NCBI RefSeq assembly: GCF_000442515.1
Contig: NZ_AQPH01000008.1
Location: forward strand, 1-64,000
DNA from: Magnetospirillum fulvum MGU-K5
Lineage (GTDB): Bacteria > Pseudomonadota > Alphaproteobacteria > Rhodospirillales > Magnetospirillaceae
Reading direction: 5' to 3'
Length of the DNA stretch: 64,000 bases
Shown: in pieces, positions 44,490 to 53,607 of the stretch
How the letters are laid out: the number at the start of each line of letters is the position of its first letter
Numbering within the stretch: the first letter of the stretch is position 1
Translations under genes and position numbers: made by a program
The notes under the pieces: model-generated
The model's database searches: none
Seen by the model: only the letters and a program-made list of their open reading frames with translations
Told to the model about the DNA's origin: nothing

Positions 44490-44591
44490 GGAACGGTCCC
44501 CGACCTTGGTGGTGTCGACTTCCACCATATTTTAACCTGAACGGCTTATCCTGACTAGTTCGTGCCAAGTCGACGTGGCACCGCTTCACAT

Positions 44592-45959
44592 ATGGGGATG
44601 CAGACGGTGAAATTCCTGGTCCGCAATCTGATCAACGACATCGAGCGGGTGCCGGCGATCCAGGTCTATGGCCGCGTCTCCGGGGTGCAAGGTCTGCTGC
44701 TCGAAGCGGGCGGCATCCAGCGCACCTTGTCGGTCGGCGATCGCTGCGCCGTGATCGCCCGCGACGGGCGACGAGTGGTGTGCGAAGTGATCGGGTTCCG
44801 CCAGGGCCGCGCCCTGTTGATGCCGTTCTCGGCGATCGAAGGAATCGGTCTCGGCTGCCGCACCGAGGTCCAGGATTCCGACCCGGTGATCTTTCCCGAT
44901 AATGGCTGGCTGGGCCGGGTCATCAACGGCTTTGGCGAGCCGGTCGACGGCTTGGGGCCGCTGCCCAGCGGCGACACCGCCCGACTGATCCGCACCCCGC
45001 CGCCTCCGGCTCATTCCCGCGCCCGCGTCGCGGGCAAGATCGATCTGGGGGTGCGGGCGGTCAACACCTTCCTGACCTGCTGCCGGGGCCAGCGAATGGG
45101 CATCTTCGCCGGATCGGGCGTCGGCAAATCCTCGCTGTTGTCGATGATGGCGCGCAACACCTCGGCCGACGTCTCGGTAATCGGGCTGATCGGCGAACGC
45201 GGCCGCGAGGCCCGCGAATTCATCGAGGACGATCTGGGGGTCGAGGGACTGAAACGCGCCGTGGTGGTGGTTTCGACCTCGGACGAAAGCCCGCTGATGC
45301 GCCGCCAGGCCGCTTATGTCACCCTGACTGTCGCCGAGCATTTCCGTGACCAGGGGCTGAACGTGCTGTGCATGATGGATTCGGTCACCCGCTTCGCGAT
45401 GGCCCAGCGCGAGATTTCGCTGTCGGCGGGCGAGCCTCCGGCCTCGAAAGGCTATACCCCCACCGTGTTCGCCGAATTGCCCCGGCTGCTGGAACGGGCC
45501 GGTCCCGGCGCGGGCCAAGGCTCGATCACCGGGCTGTTTACCGTGCTGGTCGATGCCGACGATCATAACGAGCCGATTGCCGATGCGGTGCGCGGTATTC
45601 TGGACGGCCATATCGTGCTCGACCGCTCGATTGCCGACCGTGGCCGCTATCCCGCCGTCAACATCCTGCGCAGCGTGTCGCGGACAATGCCCGCCTGCAA
45701 CAATGACGAGGAAAACGCCCTGGTCCGCCGCGCCCGCTCGCTGCTCGCCACCTATGAGGACATGGCCGAACTGATCCGGCTGGGCGCCTATCGGCGCGGC
45801 ACCGATCCGGCGGTGGACGAGGCGATCCATTATTACCCGCTGATCGAGACCTTCCTGTCGCAGCTCAAAAGCGACGCCACCACCCTCCCCGAATGCTATG
45901 CCCGGCTGGCCGAAGTGCTGGAGATGCCGTTCACCGGCGACGGCATGGGACGGCGTTAG
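44592..45959 (+). CDS. fliI: flagellar protein export ATPase FliI
   Basis: A 455-aa RecA-fold ATPase of the flagellar type III export apparatus, homologous to F1 beta. Walker A GIFAGSGVGKSSLLSMMAR lies near residue 175, with GLIGERGREAREFIEDDLG and the Walker B region LNVLCMMDSVTRFAMAQREISL. Length is normal. No clear Shine-Dalgarno precedes the ATGs at 44592 or 44598, so the exact start is uncertain by two codons. It is divergent from ctrA and followed 3 bp later by fliJ. Confidence 0.95.
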   Translation: MGMQTVKFLVRNLINDIERVPAIQVYGRVSGVQGLLLEAGGIQRTLSVGDRCAVIARDGRRVVCEVIGFRQGRALLMPFSAIEGIGLGCRTEVQDSDPVIFPDNGWLGRVINGFGEPVDGLGPLPSGDTARLIRTPPPPAHSRARVAGKIDLGVRAVNTFLTCCRGQRMGIFAGSGVGKSSLLSMMARNTSADVSVIGLIGERGREAREFIEDDLGVEGLKRAVVVVSTSDESPLMRRQAAYVTLTVAEHFRDQGLNVLCMMDSVTRFAMAQREISLSAGEPPASKGYTPTVFAELPRLLERAGPGAGQGSITGLFTVLVDADDHNEPIADAVRGILDGHIVLDRSIADRGRYPAVNILRSVSRTMPACNNDEENALVRRARSLLATYEDMAELIRLGAYRRGTDPAVDEAIHYYPLIETFLSQLKSDATTLPECYARLAEVLEMPFTGDGMGRR

Positions 45960-45962
45960 ACC

Positions 45963-46403
45963 ATGGCCGCCAAAGGACTGGCCACCCTGATCCGGCTGTC
46001 AAAATGGGCGGTCGATGACAAGCGCCGCGTCCTCACCGCGCTTCAGGCCCGCGAGGACGAGATTCTGGCCGACATCGCCGCCGCCGAGGCGCAGTTGATC
46101 ACGGAACAGCGCGCCGCCGCCGAGGATGCCACCGGGATCGGCTTTGTCTACGGCGCCTATGCCCGCTTCTGGCTCGACCGCCGCGCCCAGTTCGATTCGA
46201 TGCTGGCCCAGATTCGGGCCGAGATCGTCCGCGCCGAGGACGAATTGTCCGAAGCCTTCAACCAGCTCAAAACCTTTGAAATCACCGAACGCGAGCGGAC
46301 GCGCCGCGCCACCGAGGAGCGCGAGCGCAAGGAGCAGGCTTTTCTCGACGAGATCGGCCTCAACATCCACCGCCGCCGGGGTCAGACCGAGCCCCCGGCA
46401 TAA
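45963..46403 (+). CDS. fliJ: flagellar export protein FliJ
   Basis: A 146-aa, almost entirely helical coiled-coil protein (LATLIRLSKWAVDDKRRVLTALQ ... ERERTRRATEERERKEQAFLDEI), 3 bp downstream of fliI. FliJ inserts into the FliI hexamer like the gamma subunit of F1 and couples export substrates to FlhA. Identification rests on position, length and helical composition, since FliJ sequences diverge strongly. No other flagellar genes follow; the unit ends at a hairpin 7 bp past the stop. Confidence 0.86.
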   Translation: MAAKGLATLIRLSKWAVDDKRRVLTALQAREDEILADIAAAEAQLITEQRAAAEDATGIGFVYGAYARFWLDRRAQFDSMLAQIRAEIVRAEDELSEAFNQLKTFEITERERTRRATEERERKEQAFLDEIGLNIHRRRGQTEPPA

Positions 46404-46410
46404 AGCGGTC

Positions 46411-46440
46411 GAGTCCGATGCGGTTCTCGGCATCGGACTC
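46411..46440. terminator. hairpin terminator between convergent fliJ and a response regulator gene
   Basis: GAGTCCGATGC (46411-46421) and GCATCGGACTC (46430-46440) form a perfect 11-bp stem with an 8-base loop. It sits in the 44-bp gap between two converging genes, so it may serve both; neither side has a T run. Confidence 0.75.
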
Positions 46441-46447
46441 CGGACGT

Positions 46448-47110
46448 TCAGGTGTTGAGATCGGGACCGTTCAGGCCCAGATGGGACGCCGCCACCACCG
46501 CGCGGGTCCGGTTATTGACGTTCAGCGCCTTTAGAATCGCGGTGACGTGCAACTTGACCGTCCCTTCGGCCAGTTCGAGCACGCGGGCGATTTCCTTGTT
46601 CGACTTGCCCTGGCCGAGCAAGGCCAGCACCTCGCGCTGACGCGGGGTCAGAGCCGCCAAAGCGGATTCCCCGGCAACCGGCAATCCGGCGGCATCGCTG
46701 CCCGTCGGCCCCTGGTCGAGCAGAGCGGGCGGCAGATAGACGCCCCCCGACAGGACCAGCTTCAACGCCGAGAGCATCACCCGGCTGGACGAGGTTTTCG
46801 GGATGAACCCGGCAGCACCCATGTTGACCGCCTGAAGAACGTGACGACGGTCGTCGGACGCGGACAGGACGATCACCGGCACATCGGCCGGCAGCACTTC
46901 GCGCAGCTTGGCCAGACCGTCACCCCAGCTCATCCCCGGCATGGCAAGGTCGAGCAGAACGATGCCGATATCGGACTCGCGTTCGGCGGCATCAATTGCC
47001 TGAGGAAAGTCGCTGGCCTCGATTACGGTCGGCGGCCCTTCGAACTGGCTGAGAACATGCCGCAACCCGTCGCGAAATAATTCGTGGTCATCGGCGATAA
47101 GAATCTTCAT
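46448..47110 (-). CDS. NarL/LuxR-type response regulator, orphan
   Basis: A 220-aa regulator: receiver (ILIADDHELFRDGL, phospho-acceptor Asp in IVLLDLAMPGM near residue 56, SASDD, Lys in FIPKTSS) and C-terminal LuxR helix-turn-helix (LTPRQREVLALLGQGKSNKEIARVLELAEGTVKLHVTAILKAL). The ATG at 47110 is preceded by GAAGGTGAA. No histidine kinase gene is adjacent, so the partner is unknown. It is convergent with fliJ and divergent from pyrD. Confidence 0.9.
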   Translation of the reverse strand: MKILIADDHELFRDGLRHVLSQFEGPPTVIEASDFPQAIDAAERESDIGIVLLDLAMPGMSWGDGLAKLREVLPADVPVIVLSASDDRRHVLQAVNMGAAGFIPKTSSSRVMLSALKLVLSGGVYLPPALLDQGPTGSDAAGLPVAGESALAALTPRQREVLALLGQGKSNKEIARVLELAEGTVKLHVTAILKALNVNNRTRAVVAASHLGLNGPDLNT

Positions 47111-47380
47111 TTCACCTTCACCGTCAGTCTTTCGGTCGTCGTCACACCCGTCCTCCCCGTTACATCGTCGCAAACCTGTGTGGCCTCCGCCACAAAAAAC
47201 GCGCATGGACATAGGGCAATCGCACTAGACGCTTATCTCGAGGCCCTTGATTTGCCAGAAAACGCCCTTTGCGAGACAGAGGCCCCAGCCACGCCCCGTG
47301 CGCGGGACGTCTGGCCTTTGTCCGCGCCATCGGCTATGGTCCGCCGCCGTTACGCGCCGCCCGCCGTACGAGGAACCCCT

Positions 47381-48457
47381 ATGCCCGATCTTTTCCGCCT
47401 GGCCGGCCCTCTGCTTCGCCTGCTCGACCCTGAAACCGCCCACGGTCTGACCCTGCGCCTGCTCCAGGCCGGTCTGGTTCCGGCCCAGCCCTCCTATGAT
47501 CCGCCGGCCCTCGCCGTTCGCTTGTGGGGACGGTCGTTCCCCAACCCGGTGGGCCTGGCGGCAGGCTTCGACAAAAACGCCGAAGTGCCCGATGCCATGC
47601 TGGCCCAGGGCTTCGGCTTTGTCGAGGTCGGATCGGTGACGCCGCTGCCGCAGCCCGGCAATCCGCGCCCGCGCCTGTTCCGGCTGACCGCCGATGCGGC
47701 GATTATCAACCGGATGGGCTTTAACAACCAGGGGGTTGAAGCGGTGGCCACCCGTCTGGCCGCGCGCCGCAGCCGCGGCGGTCTGGTCGGGGCCAATCTG
47801 GGCAAGAACAAAACCACCGAGGACGCCGCCGCCGATTACGAAAAAGGCGCGGCGCGGCTGGCCCCGCTGTCCGATTATCTGGTCATCAACGTGTCGTCGC
47901 CCAATACCCCCGGCCTGCGGGCGCTTCAGGGGCGCGACCAGCTTGAATCCCTGGTCCGCCGCACCCGCGCCGCGCTGATCCGCGCGATGCCGAAGGCGGC
48001 CCCGCCGCTGCTGCTGAAAATCGCCCCCGATCTCGCCTGGGAAGATCTGTCCGACATCGCCGCCGTCGCTCTGGCCGGGGATTTGGACGGACTGATCGTT
48101 TCGAACACCTCCGTCGCCCGGCCCGACTCGCTGCGCTCGCCCCAGGCGTCGGAAACCGGCGGCCTGTCCGGCGCGCCGCTGTTCGCCTCCTCGACGGCGA
48201 TGGTGCGGCGGATGTACGAGCTGACCCACGGCAAGCTGCCGATCATCGGCGTCGGCGGCATCGCCTCGGGCTCGGAGGCCTATGCCAAGATTCGCGCCGG
48301 GGCCTCGCTGGTTCAGCTTTATTCCGCCCTGGTTTATGGCGGTCCCGGTCTGGTCACCCACATCAAGCATGAAATGGTCGATCTGCTCACCCGCGACGGC
48401 TTCTCCTCGATCTCCGAGGCGGTCGGTGCCGATCTGCGCGACAGCAAGCCGTCATGA
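47381..48457 (+). CDS. pyrD: dihydroorotate dehydrogenase (quinone), class 2
   Basis: A 358-aa membrane-associated FMN enzyme that oxidises dihydroorotate to orotate with electrons passed to quinone (pyrimidine synthesis). Motifs: AAGFDKNAEVP, GFVEVGSVTPLPQPGNPRPRLFRL, the catalytic Ser region INVSSPNTPGLR, KIAPDL, VSNTSVARP, GGLSGAPLF and IIGVGGIASG. The ATG at 47381 with GAGGA upstream is the family start; an open frame reaches back to 47084 without homology. It overlaps the next gene by four bases (ATGA). The 270 bp upstream, shared with the response regulator, show no recognised motif. Confidence 0.95.
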   Translation: MPDLFRLAGPLLRLLDPETAHGLTLRLLQAGLVPAQPSYDPPALAVRLWGRSFPNPVGLAAGFDKNAEVPDAMLAQGFGFVEVGSVTPLPQPGNPRPRLFRLTADAAIINRMGFNNQGVEAVATRLAARRSRGGLVGANLGKNKTTEDAAADYEKGAARLAPLSDYLVINVSSPNTPGLRALQGRDQLESLVRRTRAALIRAMPKAAPPLLLKIAPDLAWEDLSDIAAVALAGDLDGLIVSNTSVARPDSLRSPQASETGGLSGAPLFASSTAMVRRMYELTHGKLPIIGVGGIASGSEAYAKIRAGASLVQLYSALVYGGPGLVTHIKHEMVDLLTRDGFSSISEAVGADLRDSKPS

Positions 48458-49323
48458 CCACCACGTTTGCCGCCGGATTATCGGAGCTGGTCGAAGGCTA
48501 TGACGGTGTCATCCTCGATCTGTGGGGGGTGATCCATGACGGCGTCGTCGCCTATCCCGACGTCGCCGACTGCCTGACCGCCTTGCGCCGCGCGGGCAAG
48601 CGCTCGCTGCTGCTGTCGAACGCGCCCCGCCGCTCTGCCGCCCTGATCGCCCAATTGTCGGCGATGGGGATCGAGCGCGCCCTCTATGACGAGGCGCTGT
48701 CATCGGGCGACGCGGTGCATCAGGCGCTGGAGCGGCGGGTTGAGCCCGGCTTTGACCGGCTGGGACGGCGGCTTTATCACCTGGGGCCGGAGCGCGACCG
48801 CAATGTCTTTGACGATCTCGAGTACGAGGCGGTCGAACTGGGCGAGGCCGATTTCGTCCTCAATACCGGGCCGGTCGATCTGGCGGAAAGTGCGGCCGAT
48901 TACCGCCCGATCCTGACCGTCGCCCGCGCCCGCGCCCTGCCGATGATCTGCGCTAATCCCGACCGCGAAGTGATCCGCCAGGGCAAGCGGATCGCCTGCG
49001 CCGGAGCGTTGGCCGATGTCTATCGCTCGCTGGGCGGCGTGGTGATCGAGCGCGGTAAGCCCGATCCGGCGATCTACGATACCGCGCTGGAGCGGCTGGG
49101 CATCGCCGACCGCTCGCGCGTTCTCGCCATCGGCGACGCGCTGCACACCGATATTCGCGGTGCCCGCAATGCCGGGATCGCTTCGGTGCTGGTGACCGGC
49201 GGAATCCATGCCGAGGAACTGGGCATCGCCTGGGGCGAGCGGCCCGATCCGGCCCGGCTCGACGCCCTGATCCGCCGCCATGGCGACCGGCCCAAGGCCG
49301 CGCTGCCGCGTCTGGTCTGGTAA
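48454..49323 (+). CDS. HAD-superfamily IIA hydrolase (TIGR01459-type)
   Basis: A 289-aa HAD phosphatase-like enzyme. The nucleophile motif is VILDLWGVIHDGV, with the Trp-Gly typical of this alphaproteobacterial subgroup; LLSNAPRR is motif II, GGVVIERGKPDPAIYD carries the motif III Lys, and AIGDALHTDIRGARNAG the acidic motif IV. Subclass IIA members act on small phosphorylated metabolites; the substrate is unknown. It overlaps pyrD (ATGA), and the pyrD-HAD unit ends at a hairpin facing panC. Confidence 0.88.
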   Translation: MTTTFAAGLSELVEGYDGVILDLWGVIHDGVVAYPDVADCLTALRRAGKRSLLLSNAPRRSAALIAQLSAMGIERALYDEALSSGDAVHQALERRVEPGFDRLGRRLYHLGPERDRNVFDDLEYEAVELGEADFVLNTGPVDLAESAADYRPILTVARARALPMICANPDREVIRQGKRIACAGALADVYRSLGGVVIERGKPDPAIYDTALERLGIADRSRVLAIGDALHTDIRGARNAGIASVLVTGGIHAEELGIAWGERPDPARLDALIRRHGDRPKAALPRLVW

Positions 49324-49329
49324 CATAAA

Positions 49330-49361
49330 CCGGCGGAGGGTCAGGACGACCGCTCCGCCGG
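49330..49361. terminator. hairpin between convergent HAD and panC genes
   Basis: CCGGCGGAG (49330-49338) pairs with CTCCGCCGG (49353-49361) around a 14-base loop. It lies 6 bp after the HAD stop and 7 bp before the panC stop, so it is placed to end both transcripts. Confidence 0.75.
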
Positions 49362-49368
49362 ATTTCGG

Positions 49369-50232
49369 TTAAGCCGCCGGGATCAGCGCCACATTGTCGA
49401 TCAGACGAGTTGCCCCCAGCCGGGCGGCGGCCAGCAGCCGCGACGGGCGGGAGGGAAACTCGACCGAAGCCAGGGTCTCGGCATCGCGCAATTCGATGTA
49501 ATCGACCGAATCGAATCCCGCCTCCACCAGCGAGCGGGCGGCGGCGGCGCACGCCTCCGACGCCGGACTCCGCGAGGTCCGCAGCGTTTCGGCGGTCGCG
49601 CTCAAGGTGCGGTACAGCGCCGGAGCGATCGCGCGCTGCTCGGCGGTGAGATAGGCGTTGCGCGACGACAGCGCCAGCCCGTCCTCTTCGCGGACGATCT
49701 CGACTCCCATCACCGACACCGGGAAATCAAGATCGCGCACCATCCGGCGGATCACCGCCAATTGCTGATAATCCTTTTCCCCGAACAGGGCGACGTCGGG
49801 CTGGACCTGAAGCAGCAGCTTGGACACCACCGTCGAGACCCCATCGAAATGGCCGGGGCGAGCGGCACCGCACAGCCCTTCGGACAGGCCCGAGACGCGC
49901 ACCTGGGTCGAGAACCCCTCGGGATACATCTCGGTGACCTGGGGGGCGAACAGCAGATGGCAACCGGCCTTGGACAACAAAGCTGCGTCCTCGGCCTCCT
50001 GGCGGGGATAGCGCGAGAAATCCTCGCCCGGACCGAACTGGATCGGATTGACGAAAATCGAGGCCACCACCCGGTCGGCCGTCTCCAGCGCCTGAGCGAT
50101 CAGGCTGAGATGGCCCCGATGCAGCGCCCCCATCGTCGGCACCAGCGCGACGCCCAGACCCTGGGCGCGCCAATAGCGGACCCGGCTGCGCAGATCGGCA
50201 ACGGCGCGGACGATGTCGACTTCATGACTCAT
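49369..50232 (-). CDS. panC: pantothenate synthetase
   Basis: A 287-aa ATP-dependent ligase joining pantoate and beta-alanine, the last step of pantothenate synthesis. Motifs: LVPTMGALHRGHLSLI (HxGH), SIFVNPIQFGPGEDFSRYPR, GAARPGHFDGVSTVV, ALFGEKDYQQLAVIRRM and the KMSKS-like LALSSRNAYL. Length is normal. It follows panB by 3 bp, and panB follows ccoS by 12 bp, so it is the likely last gene of the cco-pan run. Confidence 0.96.
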   Translation of the reverse strand: MSHEVDIVRAVADLRSRVRYWRAQGLGVALVPTMGALHRGHLSLIAQALETADRVVASIFVNPIQFGPGEDFSRYPRQEAEDAALLSKAGCHLLFAPQVTEMYPEGFSTQVRVSGLSEGLCGAARPGHFDGVSTVVSKLLLQVQPDVALFGEKDYQQLAVIRRMVRDLDFPVSVMGVEIVREEDGLALSSRNAYLTAEQRAIAPALYRTLSATAETLRTSRSPASEACAAAARSLVEAGFDSVDYIELRDAETLASVEFPSRPSRLLAAARLGATRLIDNVALIPAA

Positions 50233-50235
50233 CGA

Positions 50236-51066
50236 TCAACCCTCCTTACGGGGCAGGCCGAAGCAATGCTCCGGCGCGGGAAAGGCGCGGGACCGGACAT
50301 CGGCGGCGTATTGTTCCACCGCCGCCCGGATTGCCGGGCGCACATCGGTATAGCGCTTGACGAATTTCGGAGTGAAATCGTCGAACAATCCCAATACGTC
50401 GTCGATCACCAGCACCTGACCGTCACAGGCGGGCGAGGCACCGATGCCGATGGTGGGAATCGCAATCTCGGCCGACAAAGCACGGGCCACCGGCTCGATC
50501 GTACCTTCGACCACCACCGAGAAAGCCCCGGCATCGGCAACGGCGCGGGCATCGGCGCGGATCAGGTCGGCCTCGGCCTCGCTGCGCCCTTGGGCGCGGA
50601 AACCGCCGATAGTGTGGACCATCTGGGGCTTCAGCCCGATATGGGCCATCACCGGAATCCCGCGCTCGACCAGAAAGGCGATGGTGTCGGCCATCTCGCG
50701 GCCGCCCTCCAGCTTGACGGCGGCACAGCCGGTCTCGGCCAGCACCCGGGCCGAGGCGCGGAACGCCTGTTCCCGGCTTTCCTGATAGCTGGCGAACGGC
50801 AGATCGACGACGACGCAGGCATGAGACGACGAAGTCACCACGGCGCGGCCATGATTGATCATCATGTCGAGCGTCACCCCCAGGGTCGTCTCCATCCCAT
50901 AGACGACCATGCCGAGCGAATCGCCCACCAGCAGGATATCGCAGACCGGATCGAGCAGACGGGCGATCGGGGCGGTGTAAGCGGTCAGCACCACCAGCGG
51001 CTCGGCTCCCTTGCGGGCGCGGATGTCGCGGGTGGTCACCCGCCGGATCGTGATTTCGCGGCTCAC
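50236..51066 (-). CDS. panB: 3-methyl-2-oxobutanoate hydroxymethyltransferase
   Basis: A 276-aa enzyme transferring a hydroxymethyl group from methylene-THF to ketoisovalerate to give ketopantoate. Motifs: [13 protein letters not shown], metal-binding Asp in [43 protein letters not shown] and IPTIGIGAS. The start is GTG at 51066 with GGGAG 6 bp upstream. Only 12 bp separate it from the ccoS stop, so it is probably transcribed from the cco promoter as well as, or instead of, its own. Confidence 0.96.
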   Translation of the reverse strand: MSREITIRRVTTRDIRARKGAEPLVVLTAYTAPIARLLDPVCDILLVGDSLGMVVYGMETTLGVTLDMMINHGRAVVTSSSHACVVVDLPFASYQESREQAFRASARVLAETGCAAVKLEGGREMADTIAFLVERGIPVMAHIGLKPQMVHTIGGFRAQGRSEAEADLIRADARAVADAGAFSVVVEGTIEPVARALSAEIAIPTIGIGASPACDGQVLVIDDVLGLFDDFTPKFVKRYTDVRPAIRAAVEQYAADVRSRAFPAPEHCFGLPRKEG

Positions 51067-51078
51067 CTGTTGCTCCCT

Positions 51079-51255
51079 TTATTCTTGTCGGTGCCCAGGC
51101 GGCGGCGGCGCATCATCGTCGTCGTCGAACAAAATGCGCTGGGCTGCACCGTCCATATCGTCGAATTGGCCAGAGCGCAACGACCACAGAAACCCGGCCA
51201 ATCCAAGCCCGCCCAGGATCAGGGCCACCGGAATCAGCATCAGCAGGGTTTCCAT
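51079..51255 (-). CDS. ccoS: cbb3 oxidase assembly protein CcoS
   Basis: A 58-aa membrane protein: one N-terminal helix (METLLMLIPVALILGGLGLAGFLW), then the CcoS signature SLRSGQFDDMDGAAQRILFDDD and a short Pro-rich tail. CcoS is needed for cofactor (haem b/Cu) insertion into CcoN in Rhodobacter capsulatus. It begins 3 bp after the ccoI stop and completes ccoGHIS. Confidence 0.95.
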   Translation of the reverse strand: METLLMLIPVALILGGLGLAGFLWSLRSGQFDDMDGAAQRILFDDDDDAPPPPGHRQE

Positions 51256-51258
51256 CGG

Positions 51259-53607
51259 TCAGCGCCTCCCGCCGGTCAGACGCAGGGCGTTAACGATTAC
51301 TAGCAGCGACGAGGCGGACATGGCAATCGCCGCGATCAGAGGGGTTACCACCCCACCGATCGCCAGCGGTACCGCCAACAGATTGTAACCGAGCGCCAAG
51401 GCGAAGTTCTGCCGGGTCAACGACCGGGCCATCCGCGCCACCCCGATCGCCTCGACCAGTGGGGCCAGCCGTGCCCCCTGAAACACCAGATCGGCGGCGG
51501 CCCGGCTGATATCCGCGCCGTTGGCGGGGGAAATCGAGACATGGGCGGCGGCCAGCGCCGGAGCGTCGTTGAGCCCGTCACCGACCATCAGCACCCGCCG
51601 CCCGGCCGCCGCCAGCGCGGTCAGCCGCTCCACCTTCGCCGCCGGACCACTGCCGCCGCGCCAATCGGTTATTCCCACCACGCGGGCCAGCCCGGCGGCT
51701 ATCGCGGGGCGGTCGCCCGACAGCAATTCAACCGACAGGCCGAGACGGCCAAGGGCCGCGATGGTATCCGCCGCATCGGATCGGGGGGAATCGGCAAAGG
51801 AAAAGCAGACCGGCGACCGCCCCGGCCGGGCCAGCCACAAATCCGGGCCAGCGCCTTCGTCGCTGTCGGCGACGCCGACAAAGGCCCGCGAGCCCAGCCG
51901 CACCCCGTCCGGGCTGCTCAAGCCCAGGCCGGGATGCTCGACGACCGCCTCGGCCGGACGCACCTGGGGTGCCGCCGCCGCCAGGGCACGCGCCAGCGGG
52001 TGGGTCGAGCGGACCGCCAGCGCCGCCGCGTCCGCCAGATCGTCTGCATTCCAGCCGCCATCCTGGCAGAGCAGCGGCCGCCCGGCGGTCAGAGTCCCGG
52101 TCTTGTCGAACACGACATGATCGATTTCGGCCAGCCGTTCCAGCGCCGTTGCCGATTTGACCAGAACGCCCCGGCGCATCAACCGCCCGCTGGCGACGAC
52201 CTGGACCACCGGCACCGCCAGGGCCAGGGCGCAGGGGCAGGTGACGATCAGCACCGACACCGCGATCAGCAACGCCGGTTGCCACGCCATCCCGGCCAGC
52301 AGACTCCACCCGACAAAGGTCGAGAGCGCGGTCAGATGCACCACCGGGGCGTACCAGCGCGCCACCCGCTCGGCCAGGGCGACATAGCGGGCGCGGCCCT
52401 GCTCGGCGAGCTCCATCATCCGGACGATTCCGGCCAGCAAGGTCTCCTCGCCGACCGCACTCACCCGCAGCCGCAAGGGCGCGGTCAAATTGATCGTCCC
52501 GGCATAGAGTGGACTGCCCGGCCCGGCGGCGACCGGCACGCTTTCCCCGGTCAGCAGCCCGGATTCGACGTCGGAGCAGCCCTCGGTGACCAGTCCGTCG
52601 ATCCCCACCCGTTCGCCCGCCGCGACCAGAACGGTTTGCCCCACCGCGACCCGGCGCGGCGGCACCATCCGGCGGCTGCCGTCGGGATCGATCACCAGCA
52701 CGGCGCGGGCATCGAGCGCCAGCAGATGTTCGACCGCATTGCGCGCCCGACCCCGTGCCCGCGCCTCGAGATAACGCCCGATCAGCAGGAAAAACAGCAG
52801 GCTGACCGCCGAATCGAAATAAGCATGAGGGCCGTTATGGATCGTCTCCCACAGGCTCATTGCCGAGGTCAGCACGACACCGATCGTAATCGGCACGTCC
52901 ATGTTGGTCCGCCCCGCCCGGAGCGCCGCCAGCGCCGAGGCGGCAAACGGGCGCAGGCCGTACACCACTGCGGGCAGCGCGACCAGCGCCGAAACCCAAT
53001 GCAACAGCCCGCGTGTCGCCGGTCCCATCCCCTGGGCATGACCGGCCCACACCGACACCGACAGCAACATCACGTTACCGGCGGCAAAGCCGGTCACCGC
53101 CATCGCCCGCAGCAAGGCCCGTTCGCGGCGGTGATCCTCGGACTCCAGCCGCTCGGGATCGAACGGCACCAGCCGGTAGCCCACCGCCCGCACCGGGGCC
53201 AAAATCGTGTCGGGATCGGCGCCTTCGGGACGAAAGCGCAACGCCAGCCGCCGGGTGGTGAGGTTGACCCTGGCCCAGGTCACCCCAGGCTGGCGGGTCA
53301 GCAGGGATTCGATCAGCCAGACGCAGGCTCCGCACTGCACGCCTTCGACCATCAGGGACAGGCTGGCCTCGCCCCCCGGCAGCGGGACGACATGGTCGGA
53401 CAGAATGGCGCAGGTGTCTTCCGCCTCGGGGCGCGGCGGCGGAGCGGCCGGATCGAGAGAGCGGCGGCGGTAATAAAGGTCCAGCCCCTGGGCCGAGATC
53501 AGGTGGTGGGCGGCGGCGCACCCGGCGCAGCAAAACCCCTCCTCTGCCCCGCTCCCTCCCTCCAGCGGCGTCCCGCAATGGCGGCAGAGAGCGGCGGGTC
53601 CGGTCAC
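51259..53607 (-). CDS. ccoI: cbb3 oxidase copper-transporting P1B-type ATPase CcoI
   Basis: A 782-aa P-type ATPase that supplies copper for the CcoN CuB centre. An N-terminal Cys-rich segment (CRHCG ... FCCAGC) is followed by a metal-binding domain with GVQCGACVWLIE, the membrane metal site TCPCALALAVPV, the phosphorylation motif DKTGTLT, LLTGESVPV, and the hinge MVGDGLNDAPAL. The GTG at 53607 overlaps the ccoH stop (GTGA) and keeps the N-terminal Cys region; the longer frame to 53676 has no homology. Confidence 0.95.
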   Translation of the reverse strand: MTGPAALCRHCGTPLEGGSGAEEGFCCAGCAAAHHLISAQGLDLYYRRRSLDPAAPPPRPEAEDTCAILSDHVVPLPGGEASLSLMVEGVQCGACVWLIESLLTRQPGVTWARVNLTTRRLALRFRPEGADPDTILAPVRAVGYRLVPFDPERLESEDHRRERALLRAMAVTGFAAGNVMLLSVSVWAGHAQGMGPATRGLLHWVSALVALPAVVYGLRPFAASALAALRAGRTNMDVPITIGVVLTSAMSLWETIHNGPHAYFDSAVSLLFFLLIGRYLEARARGRARNAVEHLLALDARAVLVIDPDGSRRMVPPRRVAVGQTVLVAAGERVGIDGLVTEGCSDVESGLLTGESVPVAAGPGSPLYAGTINLTAPLRLRVSAVGEETLLAGIVRMMELAEQGRARYVALAERVARWYAPVVHLTALSTFVGWSLLAGMAWQPALLIAVSVLIVTCPCALALAVPVVQVVASGRLMRRGVLVKSATALERLAEIDHVVFDKTGTLTAGRPLLCQDGGWNADDLADAAALAVRSTHPLARALAAAAPQVRPAEAVVEHPGLGLSSPDGVRLGSRAFVGVADSDEGAGPDLWLARPGRSPVCFSFADSPRSDAADTIAALGRLGLSVELLSGDRPAIAAGLARVVGITDWRGGSGPAAKVERLTALAAAGRRVLMVGDGLNDAPALAAAHVSISPANGADISRAAADLVFQGARLAPLVEAIGVARMARSLTRQNFALALGYNLLAVPLAIGGVVTPLIAAIAMSASSLLVIVNALRLTGGRR

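Noticed and set aside
44490-44591. A full CtrA site (TTAA-N7-TTAA) between ctrA and fliI
   Set aside because: Only one half-site (TTAACC) is present; the second half at the right distance does not match, so it is not listed as a feature.
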